Of a stretch of DNA of 64,000 nt, positions 8,995 through 16,576 are shown in pieces. A program made the position numbers and the translations under genes. How positions within the stretch are numbered: the stretch's first letter is position 1; every line of letters begins with the position of its first letter. Location: assembly GCA_963715635.1 (NCBI GenBank), contig OY970261.1, forward strand, positions 1,240,001 through 1,304,000, read 5' to 3'. The notes under the pieces were generated by a model that was given only the letters and a program-made list of their open reading frames with translations, made no database searches and was not told where the DNA came from. The stretch comes from JAPKZH01 sp963715635 (GTDB lineage Bacteria; Acidobacteriota; Aminicenantia; Aminicenantales; UBA4085).

Positions 8995-9722
8995 TAACAC
9001 CTCAAGAAATCGCTGAACACGCGATTCAAGCCCTGAAGAGCAAGGCTGATCCTCGGAGGGCCGAGGGCGCCCAGAGATATTTTAAGGAAAAGGTCACTTT
9101 CTATGGGCTGACGGCCGTCCAGATTCGAGAAATCGGCAAAGGGCTGTATGAATCCGTGAAGGGGGAATGGACGGTTCGGGAAGCCGTCGAGCTCTGTGAA
9201 ATTCTCCTGCCCAATACGTATTACGAAGCCAGGTCCGTGGCAACCCTTGTTCTTCTGAAATTTAAAAAAGAATTCGGCCCGGAGGTCTTTGCGCTCATAA
9301 AAAAATGGCTGCTGCAGAACTACTGCGATAATTGGGCCTCGGTCGATATCCTGTGCCCGGAAGCTATGGAGACCCTTCTTGAAAAATATCCGGAGCTTAT
9401 CTTGAAGATCAAGGCCTGGACGCAGTCGCCCAACCGATGGGTAAAAAGGGCTTCGGCGGTTTCTTTTATCACGCTGGCCAGGCACGGCAAATTTCTAGAT
9501 GCTGCCTATGATATTTCTAAGCGGCTTTTTCCTGTGGATGACGACCTGATTCATAAAGCCAACGGCTGGCTGTTGCGCGAAGCCGGGAAAACGGATATGC
9601 CGAGGCTGGAAAAATTCCTTCTGAAATACGGTGCTCAGATGCCCCGGACGACGCTTCGCTATGCCATCGAACGTTTTCCGGAAAAAAAACGAAAAAGGTT
9701 GTTGGCCAAAACGAAAGCATAA
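8991..9722 (+). CDS. AlkD-like DNA alkylation repair protein (HEAT-repeat glycosylase fold)
   Basis: Cytoplasmic protein of 243 aa made of HEAT-like helical pairs. Family hallmarks are CDNWASVD (compare CDNWD.VD in AlkD/AlkC-type proteins), the SPNRWVKRASAVSFI repeat and KANGWLLREAGK, followed by PRTTLRYAIERFP near the C-terminus. AlkD removes N3- and N7-alkylated purines without base flipping. The Asp of the NW..VD motif corresponds to the catalytic Asp of Bacillus AlkD. The start codon overlaps the stop of the preceding hydrolase remnant. A thioredoxin gene follows after 14 bp, so the two are likely co-transcribed. Confidence 0.88.
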   Translation: MITPQEIAEHAIQALKSKADPRRAEGAQRYFKEKVTFYGLTAVQIREIGKGLYESVKGEWTVREAVELCEILLPNTYYEARSVATLVLLKFKKEFGPEVFALIKKWLLQNYCDNWASVDILCPEAMETLLEKYPELILKIKAWTQSPNRWVKRASAVSFITLARHGKFLDAAYDISKRLFPVDDDLIHKANGWLLREAGKTDMPRLEKFLLKYGAQMPRTTLRYAIERFPEKKRKRLLAKTKA

Positions 9723-9736
9723 AAGGGAGCCTAGAC

Positions 9737-10180
9737 ATGCCTGACAAAGTGAAAATCAGCTGCCTCGAGTGCGGAGCGACCAATAATTTTCCTGTGGCGG
9801 CTGCGGGCAAGACGATTGTCTGCGGCAGATGCAAAACCCCGTTGCCTGTACCCGGCCAGGTGCTTGAACCGCCGGCACGGGCCGTGGCCAACTTGATCCA
9901 GAACGCAGGCCTTTCCCTGCTTATTGATTTTTATTCGACGACCTGCGCGCCCTGCCACATGATGCATCCGATTGTTGAAGGCCTGGCCAAGCGGAGAGCC
10001 GGCGAGGTGATGGCCCTTAAAGTCAATGTGGATCTCCGAGAAAACCAGGAGCTGGCCGCGGCTTTTAAGATTCAGGCGGTGCCGACGTTTCTCGTCATCA
10101 AGAAGGGGTATGAGATTGCCCGCAGCTCCGGTGCCATGCCTGAAACAGATTTCTCCTTGTGGGTCGCATCAAAAGCATAA
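9737..10180 (+). CDS. Thioredoxin with N-terminal zinc ribbon (TrxC/Trx2-like)
   Basis: Disulfide reductase of 147 aa. Residues 9-32 form a zinc ribbon (Cys9, Cys12, Cys29, Cys32 in CLEC and CGRC). The thioredoxin fold follows at about 45-145. The active site is CAPC (Cys70, Cys73), with Ala in place of the usual Gly. The cis-proline is in QAVPTF. The layout matches thioredoxin 2, which is cytoplasmic and linked to oxidative stress, although the CAPC active site differs from the usual CGPC. No signal peptide is visible. It lies directly behind the alkD-like gene, which suggests a small stress or repair operon. Confidence 0.88.
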   Translation: MPDKVKISCLECGATNNFPVAAAGKTIVCGRCKTPLPVPGQVLEPPARAVANLIQNAGLSLLIDFYSTTCAPCHMMHPIVEGLAKRRAGEVMALKVNVDLRENQELAAAFKIQAVPTFLVIKKGYEIARSSGAMPETDFSLWVASKA

Positions 10181-10309
10181 AATTAGGTCGCGACGGATCA
10201 CCTTTTCCGCAAGGATCGTTGCCTGGCCGAGGCCGGGAAGAGGTGTAACGCCCTTGGCGGCGTGTCAAGTCAATAAGGATTTTCTTCGAAATAAGATCTT
10301 TATTCTGAG

Positions 10310-10338
10310 TGGACGAAAAGAAAAAAATCTTTTATAGT
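10310..10338 (+). promoter_or_regulatory. Promoter for the Gfo/Idh/MocA - isomerase cluster
   Basis: TGGACG at 10310-10315 and TATAGT at 10333-10338 with a 17-bp A-rich spacer. The site is about 70 bp upstream of the first oxidoreductase start. The 226-bp stretch before that gene holds no other ORF of note. Confidence 0.45.
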
Positions 10339-10406
10339 CTGATAGAAAAGAACAATTTTTCACATGAATTTCAATGAAAACTGACCAGACAAGAAGGGGA
10401 GTTATC

Positions 10407-11615
10407 ATGAAAAAATCGCATAATATCACTCTGCTTGGTGCGGGGCTGATCGGTACGTTTTACACTATGACGATCCACGGCCAAAGGAGTCGCGACCGAA
10501 TCCACACAGTCTGTGCGGTCACAGATGATGAAGCCAAAGCGTTTGCTCAAAAATGGGGAATCCCAAAATGGACGAGCGATATCGCTCAGGCCGTCCAGGA
10601 CCCGGAGACCGACCTTGTCATCGTCGGCCTTCCCAACAATCTTCACAAAAAAGCCTGCCTGCTTGCCGCACAAGCCGGGAAGGCCGTCCTGTGCACCAAA
10701 CCGCTGGCCCGGAACGCGGACGAAGCCCTGGAAATCCTTAAAGCCGTCGAAAGAGCCGGCGTTTTCGCGGGATACCTGGAAGACCTGGTCTATACGCCTA
10801 AAACATTAAAATCCCTTGCCTCAGTCAAGAACGGCGCCCTCGGGAAGATCCTCTGGGTTCGTTCGCGCGAGACTCATCCTGGACCTCATAGCGCCTGGTT
10901 CTGGGATAAAAAAATTGCCGGCGGAGGCGCCATCGTGGACATGGGCTGCCACTGCATTGAGATCATTCGGAATTTTATCGGCAAAGACGTGAAGCCCATC
11001 GAAGTGGTCTGCACCGCAGACACGCTGGTCCATCCCATCCAGGCCGAGGATTCGGGGATCGGCCTCATCAGGTTCGAAAACCAGGCCATCGGCCAGTTCG
11101 AGGTCAGTTGGACATTTCGGGGCGGCATGGATTTGCGCGACGAAGTGGCCGGGACCGAAGGGACAATCTGGCTTGACCATTTCCTGAGGACCGGCTTCGA
11201 GATGTTTACGGCTGTTGGTCAGGGTGGGTATGTGGCGGAGAAAGCCGAGGGCGATAAAGGGTGGCTGTTTCCGGTGGGAGATGAGGTCCATGAGTTGGGA
11301 TATGTCCACATGTTCGGCGATATGTTCGACGCCCTGGATGAGGGCCGGGCGCCCATGGAGACTTTTCTAGACGGTTATGTGGTCAATGCCATCATCGATG
11401 CCTGCTACAAATCGGCGGCCACCAAGAAATGGGAGCCGGTCCGGCTTGAAAAATGGGGAGCCGCCCGCAAAAAGGCAAAGGCTGAAGCCGGTCAAAAGAT
11501 CGTAGACAAAAAATACGTGCTGATCAAGGAAGAGCGCATGCCCGACGGAAAGATCAAGCAGATTCTCAAAGATAAAAAGACGGGTGAGATCATTCAGAAG
11601 ATAAAAAAGGGATAA
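10407..11615 (+). CDS. Gfo/Idh/MocA family oxidoreductase (cytoplasmic)
   Basis: NAD(P)-dependent sugar or inositol dehydrogenase-type enzyme of 402 aa. The Rossmann motif is at the N-terminus (ITLLGAGLIGTFYTM). CTKPLARNADEALE corresponds to the conserved KP motif, and the substrate domain contains GGGAIVDMGCHCIEI, like the family's conserved G.G...D.G.H segment. The start is set at 10407 because AAGAAGGGGAG lies just upstream; an in-frame ATG at 10374 has no ribosome binding site. The C-terminal 50 residues are Lys-rich and outside the usual fold. It is the first gene of a cluster with a Tat-exported homologue and a TIM-barrel isomerase. Such clusters process unusual sugars, but the substrate is not identifiable. 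Confidence 0.87.
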   Translation: MKKSHNITLLGAGLIGTFYTMTIHGQRSRDRIHTVCAVTDDEAKAFAQKWGIPKWTSDIAQAVQDPETDLVIVGLPNNLHKKACLLAAQAGKAVLCTKPLARNADEALEILKAVERAGVFAGYLEDLVYTPKTLKSLASVKNGALGKILWVRSRETHPGPHSAWFWDKKIAGGGAIVDMGCHCIEIIRNFIGKDVKPIEVVCTADTLVHPIQAEDSGIGLIRFENQAIGQFEVSWTFRGGMDLRDEVAGTEGTIWLDHFLRTGFEMFTAVGQGGYVAEKAEGDKGWLFPVGDEVHELGYVHMFGDMFDALDEGRAPMETFLDGYVVNAIIDACYKSAATKKWEPVRLEKWGAARKKAKAEAGQKIVDKKYVLIKEERMPDGKIKQILKDKKTGEIIQKIKKG

Positions 11616-11622
11616 AGGAAAT

Positions 11623-11651
11623 GGGGACGTGCACCTTTGGCACGTGTCCCC
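11623..11651. repeat. Dispersed 29-bp imperfect palindrome, copy 2
   Basis: GGGGACGTGCACC and GGCACGTGTCCCC arms around a short centre, sitting between two co-directional oxidoreductase genes. It matches the copy at 8652-8680 at 25 of 29 positions, and most differences keep the palindrome possible. Here it would lie inside an operon transcript as a hairpin just before the next ribosome binding site. Confidence 0.65.
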
Positions 11652-11669
11652 AATAGAGAGGAGTTAAAA

Positions 11670-12920
11670 ATGGCGGAAAAAGATCAAAAGGGAGAGGCGG
11701 TCAATCAGGCGCTCAGTCGCAGACAGTTCATGACGCAAACCGGCGTGGCGGCGCTTTCCTTGACCATCCTGCGGCCGGAGCTTTTGAAAGGGACGCAGGC
11801 GAATTCAAAAATCAAGCTCGGGGTCATCGGATTGGGCGGCCGGGGAGCCTGGATCGCGGGTCTTTTCCAAAAGCACGGGGGATATGAGCTTGTCGCCGGC
11901 GCAGATTATTTTCGAGACCGGGTGGACGCCTTCGGCGCGAAATTTTCGATTCCATCGCCCAGGCTTTTCGCGGGTTTGTCCGGATATAAGCGCCTGTTCG
12001 AGACCGGCGTGGATGCGATCGCCATTGAAACTCCGCCATATTTTCATCCGGAGCAGGCCGCGGCGGGCGTGGATGCCGGAGTCCATGTCTATCTGGCCAA
12101 GCCCGCGGCCGTGGATGTGCCGGGATGTCATGTGATTTCTGAATGTGGCAAAAAAGCCACGGTGAGGAAGCGGGCGTTTTTAATCGATTTTCAGACAAGG
12201 ACCAACCCGCTTTTTATCGAAGCCCTCAAACGTGTCCATCAAGGAGATATCGGCGAATTAGTATTCGGCGAAGCCATCTATCACGCAGATTGCCCCTTCG
12301 AACAATGGTATGATCTGCTCACCAAAGATCCCGGCAATCCTGAGGCCTGGATGCGCGGTTGGGGTCTTGACCGGGCGCTTTCGGGCGACATGATCACAGA
12401 ACAAGACATCCATGCGCTCGACGTCATGAACTGGATCATGCAGGAGCCGCCGTTATATGCGATCGGCAGCGGCGGGTTGACGGCAAGGCCGAAAATCGGC
12501 ACTTGCTGGGATCATTTTTCGGTTTACTATCAATATCCCAATAATGTCGCCTTTCAATTCAGCGGACGGCAGTTCAACGGATACGGAACGCCGGAAGGAA
12601 TTAAAAACCGGATGTTCGGGTCGAAAGGCGTCCTCGAAACCGAGTACGGAGGCAATGTCCTCATCCGGGGCGAAAATTTTTTCCGCGGCGGGAAGACGGC
12701 CGAGATTTATGAAGAAGGCGCGGTCAACAATATCGTCACTTTTTATAAAAATATTACCGGAGGAGATTTTGGCAATCCGACAGTAGAGCCGAGCATGCAA
12801 AGCAACTTGATTACGATTCTCGGCAGAAAATCCGCCTACGAAAACCGTCTGATCACGTGGGATGAGCTGGTAAAGGACAAGGAGAAACTCGTCCCAAACC
12901 TCAAGGGATTGAAGGATTGA
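11670..12920 (+). CDS. Tat-exported Gfo/Idh/MocA family oxidoreductase
   Basis: Predicted periplasmic NAD(P)-dependent (possibly tightly bound cofactor) sugar oxidoreductase of 416 aa. The N-terminus has a twin-arginine signal, SRRQFMTQTGVAALSL, about residues 18-33. The Rossmann motif KLGVIGLGGRGAWIAGLF follows, then the KPAAVDVPG segment that matches the family KP motif. A long substrate domain includes GDMITEQDIHALDVMNW, typical of the secreted GFO_IDH_MocA group. The start at 11670 follows AGAGAGGAG; an in-frame ATG further upstream overlaps the palindromic repeat and is rejected. Export with bound cofactor via Tat is known for related enzymes. A secreted isomerase follows within 11 bp. 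Confidence 0.9.
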   Translation: MAEKDQKGEAVNQALSRRQFMTQTGVAALSLTILRPELLKGTQANSKIKLGVIGLGGRGAWIAGLFQKHGGYELVAGADYFRDRVDAFGAKFSIPSPRLFAGLSGYKRLFETGVDAIAIETPPYFHPEQAAAGVDAGVHVYLAKPAAVDVPGCHVISECGKKATVRKRAFLIDFQTRTNPLFIEALKRVHQGDIGELVFGEAIYHADCPFEQWYDLLTKDPGNPEAWMRGWGLDRALSGDMITEQDIHALDVMNWIMQEPPLYAIGSGGLTARPKIGTCWDHFSVYYQYPNNVAFQFSGRQFNGYGTPEGIKNRMFGSKGVLETEYGGNVLIRGENFFRGGKTAEIYEEGAVNNIVTFYKNITGGDFGNPTVEPSMQSNLITILGRKSAYENRLITWDELVKDKEKLVPNLKGLKD

Positions 12921-12930
12921 GGAGGATTGA

Positions 12931-13794
12931 ATGAAAACCGTGAATGGATTGGTTCTGATTTTGTTTGCGCTGGCAGTCGGCTTGGGGACCGGCCGCGCGG
13001 TCCAGAAAGGTGAGGACAAATTGATCGTCAAATTCGCGGTTTGCGATTGGACCATCGGGAAAACAGGAGATCCGGCCGCGCTCGAATTGGCTTCGAAACT
13101 CGGGCTGGAAGGTGTCCAGGTGAGTCTCAATATAAAGAACGACTCGCTCGAGCTGGGTCAAGCGGCTCTTCAAAAATCCTATCTGGACACGGCCCGGAAG
13201 CACGGCCTCGCCATCGCTTCCTTTGCCATCGGAGATTTAAACAACCTTCCCTTTAAAAGCGATCCGCGCGCCGAACAATGGCTCGAGCAGAGCATTGATA
13301 TCTGTCGTGCCATGGATGTCAAGGTCGTGCTTGTCCCGTTTTTTGGAAAAGGAGATTTGCGGAAAGACCCCACAGGAATGGCGGTGGTCATCGAGCGGCT
13401 CAAGCGGATTGCGCCGAAAGCGGAGAAAGCCGGCGTCATCCTGGCGCTTGAGTCCTGGCTCAGCGCGGACGATCATCTGAAAATCATCGAGGCTGTCGGT
13501 TCGCCGGCTGTTCAAGTTTATTATGACGTTGGCAACTCCCAGGAAGCCGGATATGACATATTCAAGGAGATCCGCCTGCTCGGAAACCGGATTTGCCAAT
13601 TCCATGCCAAGGATACCAAAGCCCTCTACGGGCAGGGCTCGATGGATTTCAAGGCCGTCCGCAAGGCCATGGAGGATATCGGCTATCGGGGCTGGTTTGT
13701 CTTGGAAGGGACTGAGCTCCCCCTGGGCATCGAAAAGAGCGTCCGCTACGACCTCGATTATTTAAGAACGATATTCCCCGCGAGACAGAAATAA
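12931..13794 (+). CDS. Secreted sugar-phosphate isomerase/epimerase-like TIM-barrel protein
   Basis: Xylose isomerase-like (AP endonuclease 2 superfamily) protein of 287 aa with an N-terminal signal peptide (LVLILFALAVGLGTGRAV, about residues 6-23). Metal-site features are GVILALESWLSADDH (Glu), VQVYYDVGNSQEAG (Asp/Asn), CQFHAKDTK (His) and GWFVLEGTE (Glu). These are the expected order for the divalent-metal centre of the family. A strong ribosome binding site (GAGGA) precedes the ATG. Being secreted, it probably acts on free sugars together with the Tat-exported oxidoreductase upstream. The exact reaction is unknown. Confidence 0.85.
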   Translation: MKTVNGLVLILFALAVGLGTGRAVQKGEDKLIVKFAVCDWTIGKTGDPAALELASKLGLEGVQVSLNIKNDSLELGQAALQKSYLDTARKHGLAIASFAIGDLNNLPFKSDPRAEQWLEQSIDICRAMDVKVVLVPFFGKGDLRKDPTGMAVVIERLKRIAPKAEKAGVILALESWLSADDHLKIIEAVGSPAVQVYYDVGNSQEAGYDIFKEIRLLGNRICQFHAKDTKALYGQGSMDFKAVRKAMEDIGYRGWFVLEGTELPLGIEKSVRYDLDYLRTIFPARQK

Positions 13795-13801
13795 AAAATA
13801 A

Positions 13802-14746
13802 CTAGCGCTTCTTTTTCAAAATCTTGAGGTGCTCTAAAGAGCCGTAGAGCATCACTAATCTTTTGAATTCCTGTTCATTATAAAAAGAATATTTTCTTTC
13901 GCCAAAGACCTTGGCGACTTCGATACAAAAGCGGCAGGCCATTTCGATATCTAAAGGATGACTGGCGCCGGTCGCACATCCCGGGACGGCCACTTCAGTT
14001 GTTATCGCGACTCCGACCACGGGCGCATGAGTCGCTACAGCCGGCTGCATGATACTGTTCAGATGATAAACGCCGTTTCCGTAGGGAGTGATGTCCTGGG
14101 TTGTGATGGGGAAAACAACAGGCAGTTTCCCTGTCACCATCTGCATGATGTCTAACAGGTCCTCGCTCACTCTCAAAATATAGCCATCCTTGACTGTCGG
14201 TGAGATGGCGAAGCCTCGATGGTTGATGATTCGATTGCCTTTCGTCGTGTCGATGGAGAGAATGGCATCCATTTCTTGATCGACTTCATAGCGGTTCATC
14301 GTCTCCATGGAAACTGGAGCACTCATAAAAGGGACGGGGTCGTGAGGAAGAATGGGCGATCGGGGCGAAAGATGAGTGGCGACGATCACATTTCCCTTGA
14401 GCGCATCGCCCTGCGCTCTCATCTTGGCAATTTTTAGAGCGCCGGCTAAGGCCGTTATAGCTCCGTCGGCATCAGAGACCAGGCCGATCTTATGCGGCCT
14501 GGCGCCGATCCCGCCCAGCCTGCCGATGATGCCTAGCGTAGGGATGCCATTTTTTTTTGACTTACTCTCTTTTCCTTTGATTAGAATCTTGACGAATTGG
14601 GTTTCGCCTTTATCGCCCTGCACTTTGTGGGTGTCGAATTCTGATGCGTCCAGTCCATTCTCTATAAAAATGCCCTTTAGCACAGAAACGTCCATCCTAG
14701 GCTTTTCTAAAAAATCATAGATTTCCAATACTTGTTTGAGGGCCAT
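13802..14746 (-). CDS. DUF1177 domain protein
   Basis: Conserved protein of 314 aa with no signal peptide. Residues GIPTLGIIGRLGGIGARPHKIGLVSDADGAI and the segments GNVIVATHLSP, VPFMSAPV and VPGCATGASHPLDIEMACRFC match the DUF1177 family in length and motif order. No catalytic role is established. It is the last gene of a minus-strand set with AroM, DUF917 and an NCS1 permease, and the set suggests a shared catabolic pathway. Its 3' end lies 7 bp from the convergent isomerase gene. Confidence 0.8.
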   Translation of the reverse strand: MALKQVLEIYDFLEKPRMDVSVLKGIFIENGLDASEFDTHKVQGDKGETQFVKILIKGKESKSKKNGIPTLGIIGRLGGIGARPHKIGLVSDADGAITALAGALKIAKMRAQGDALKGNVIVATHLSPRSPILPHDPVPFMSAPVSMETMNRYEVDQEMDAILSIDTTKGNRIINHRGFAISPTVKDGYILRVSEDLLDIMQMVTGKLPVVFPITTQDITPYGNGVYHLNSIMQPAVATHAPVVGVAITTEVAVPGCATGASHPLDIEMACRFCIEVAKVFGERKYSFYNEQEFKRLVMLYGSLEHLKILKKKR

Positions 14747-14765
14747 GGCCTTGCTCCTTTCTTGT

Positions 14766-15497
14766 CTAGAGTAATTCTTGAATCATCCTGGCTAGAATCG
14801 TCCTTGGCGAAAGCACGGATTTACCGGTCGCCTGCCTGATTTTTTCCTTAACCTTTGAAGAATAGCCGATACAATCAAGGACGATAAGATCCACTTGATG
14901 ATCCTGGATGTTTTTTACCACCTGTTCGAACTTAAAAGATTGACCGAGCGGAGGAGAACATTGGGAGGGGGAGGGCGAAGCAGCTCTATCTCGGCGTCGG
15001 GCATAAGGGTTCATAATCTCAATAATGATTTCGAGCCCGGTTTTTTGCCATTTTCTCTTGACGGTCTCTTTTTGCTCTTTTAAAGGAGCCAAGACCGCCA
15101 ATGTTCCTTCTCTCATCATTGATGTCACCATGCTCAGAAGAATTGGATACGGGAGCAGGAGAATTTTTTGAGACTTGAGCCCCGGAAAATCGTCCGTGCA
15201 GAGAAAAGCCATCAGCTCGACATTTAATTTGTCGAGCGCGGATATTTGCTTTTGGATGAGGGGAATGATTTTTCTTTTTCCAACTACAACCGGGCTGCCG
15301 TCCATGAGACGGGTGATCAAGGGAAAATCATTTTTCTCGGGATGGAGAACCTCTATCCTTTTTTTCGAAAGGCCGTCCAAAGCCCCTCTTTCTATGATTT
15401 CGATTTTTGGGCCAAGGATGCTAACGATGTCGGAAACAACGTCTTGCCGCGGAGACTGCCCGATGGTTATCAATCCGATTTTTGGACGCATGCTCAA
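14766..15497 (-). CDS. AroM family protein (Asp/Glu/hydantoin racemase-like)
   Basis: Cytoplasmic protein of 243 aa. The N-terminus PKIGLITIGQSPRQDVVSDI is diagnostic of AroM. Two cysteines are placed like the catalytic pair of Asp/Glu/hydantoin racemases: Cys100 in MAFLCTDDF and Cys209 in IVLDCIGYS, 109 residues apart. AroM itself has no proven activity; a racemase role is inference from the spacing and from the operon. It overlaps DUF917 by 4 bp (coordinates 15494-15497), so translational coupling is likely. A stretch of SPSPSQCSPP near 174-183 looks like a flexible loop. Confidence 0.82.
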   Translation of the reverse strand: MSMRPKIGLITIGQSPRQDVVSDIVSILGPKIEIIERGALDGLSKKRIEVLHPEKNDFPLITRLMDGSPVVVGKRKIIPLIQKQISALDKLNVELMAFLCTDDFPGLKSQKILLLPYPILLSMVTSMMREGTLAVLAPLKEQKETVKRKWQKTGLEIIIEIMNPYARRRDRAASPSPSQCSPPLGQSFKFEQVVKNIQDHQVDLIVLDCIGYSSKVKEKIRQATGKSVLSPRTILARMIQELL

Positions 15498-16576
15498 ACC
15501 CTAAAGCTTAAAATGTCTTGGCCAATGGTATCTTCGATTATTCGAAGGAGACGATCATCCCGCATCCCGGCTCCCAGAATCAATTTTTGCGCAGAGGCGG
15601 CCATCATAATCACTTCTCTGTTTTCTTTTACCTGAGCGCTAATGAAAGGCATAGATGTCTGGGCATCAAAAGTCATGATTAAATCAGGAAAAGTGGCTAT
15701 TCTTTCGCCTTCCCGTTCGAGCGTCATATATTCATTCCAGAATGTCAGCGCAAATGATTTTTTTCTTTCTCTAAGAAGAATTTTACCGATATCGAAGCCG
15801 TCCTCGGTCCTGAGCTCCAATTTTTTTACGATTCCTTTGGCGGTGAACCTTCCGCCAAGGGAAGAGACAATTTCTTTAGTTGTTTTTTCAGGGTCGGTCA
15901 TTTTTCTCATATTTTTGAGCAGCAATTTTCCGATTTCCAAAGCCATGCGGATGGCTCCCGGCGCTCCATTCACCTTTACGTAAGAGGCGGAAACAGGATT
16001 TCTCGCCACAGCCACCATCCCGCCGGCCTTGACCGCTGCCTCTCTGACTTTTTTTGAAACTTCTGGCAAGGACCCTTTGAAAAAAGCTTCGACTCGATTT
16101 CCTGTTTCGGCACGTCCACCCACAGCCGTCTGCAAGGAGATATAGTCTTCTTTTTTTGTCAGTCCCATCGAACCCATGAGACCCAGAGGATGGGCCCGGC
16201 CGTTGCACGGGGCATCGACAACTGGGATATTGAGGGCTGCCGATTGAAGCCAGCCATTGACGATGCCGAGAGCGCCGATTTCACTCGAAATCAGTCCTCC
16301 GATATTTATCCCCGTCTGTTCGAGAAACAACTCGACGGCCCGGATATAGTCCACCGGCTTCAATAGGGCAGCACCTGCCGAAGGTGCGCCGACACCCGAT
16401 ACGGTCAAGAGCAGGTCCTCATCGGGAATGTCGCGAATTGAAAAAATTTCCGAGAAGCCGTTTTCAAGAGCAAGATGCGCAAGAGCCTTTCCTTCTTCAA
16501 TCCAGCCCCCACCACCGCCGCCAAGGATTGTGCCGCCAAGAATAGCCGCCTCAGCCGTCTGTTTATCAATATTCAT
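15494..16576 (-). CDS. DUF917 / S-methylthiohydantoin desulfurase family protein
   Basis: Protein of 360 aa matching the DUF917 family, now named after S-methyl thiohydantoin desulfurase and related to hydantoinases. N-terminal signature: AAILGGTILGGGGGGWIEEGKALAHLAL. Further motifs are SGVGAPSAG, VVDAPCNGRAHPLG and PDLIMTFDAQTSMPF. It lies between an NCS1-type permease and AroM with overlapping ends on both sides, so it is almost certainly translated from one transcript with them. The context favours breakdown of a hydantoin-like or other cyclic amide. The exact substrate is not known. Confidence 0.85.
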   Translation of the reverse strand: MNIDKQTAEAAILGGTILGGGGGGWIEEGKALAHLALENGFSEIFSIRDIPDEDLLLTVSGVGAPSAGAALLKPVDYIRAVELFLEQTGINIGGLISSEIGALGIVNGWLQSAALNIPVVDAPCNGRAHPLGLMGSMGLTKKEDYISLQTAVGGRAETGNRVEAFFKGSLPEVSKKVREAAVKAGGMVAVARNPVSASYVKVNGAPGAIRMALEIGKLLLKNMRKMTDPEKTTKEIVSSLGGRFTAKGIVKKLELRTEDGFDIGKILLRERKKSFALTFWNEYMTLEREGERIATFPDLIMTFDAQTSMPFISAQVKENREVIMMAASAQKLILGAGMRDDRLLRIIEDTIGQDILSFRV

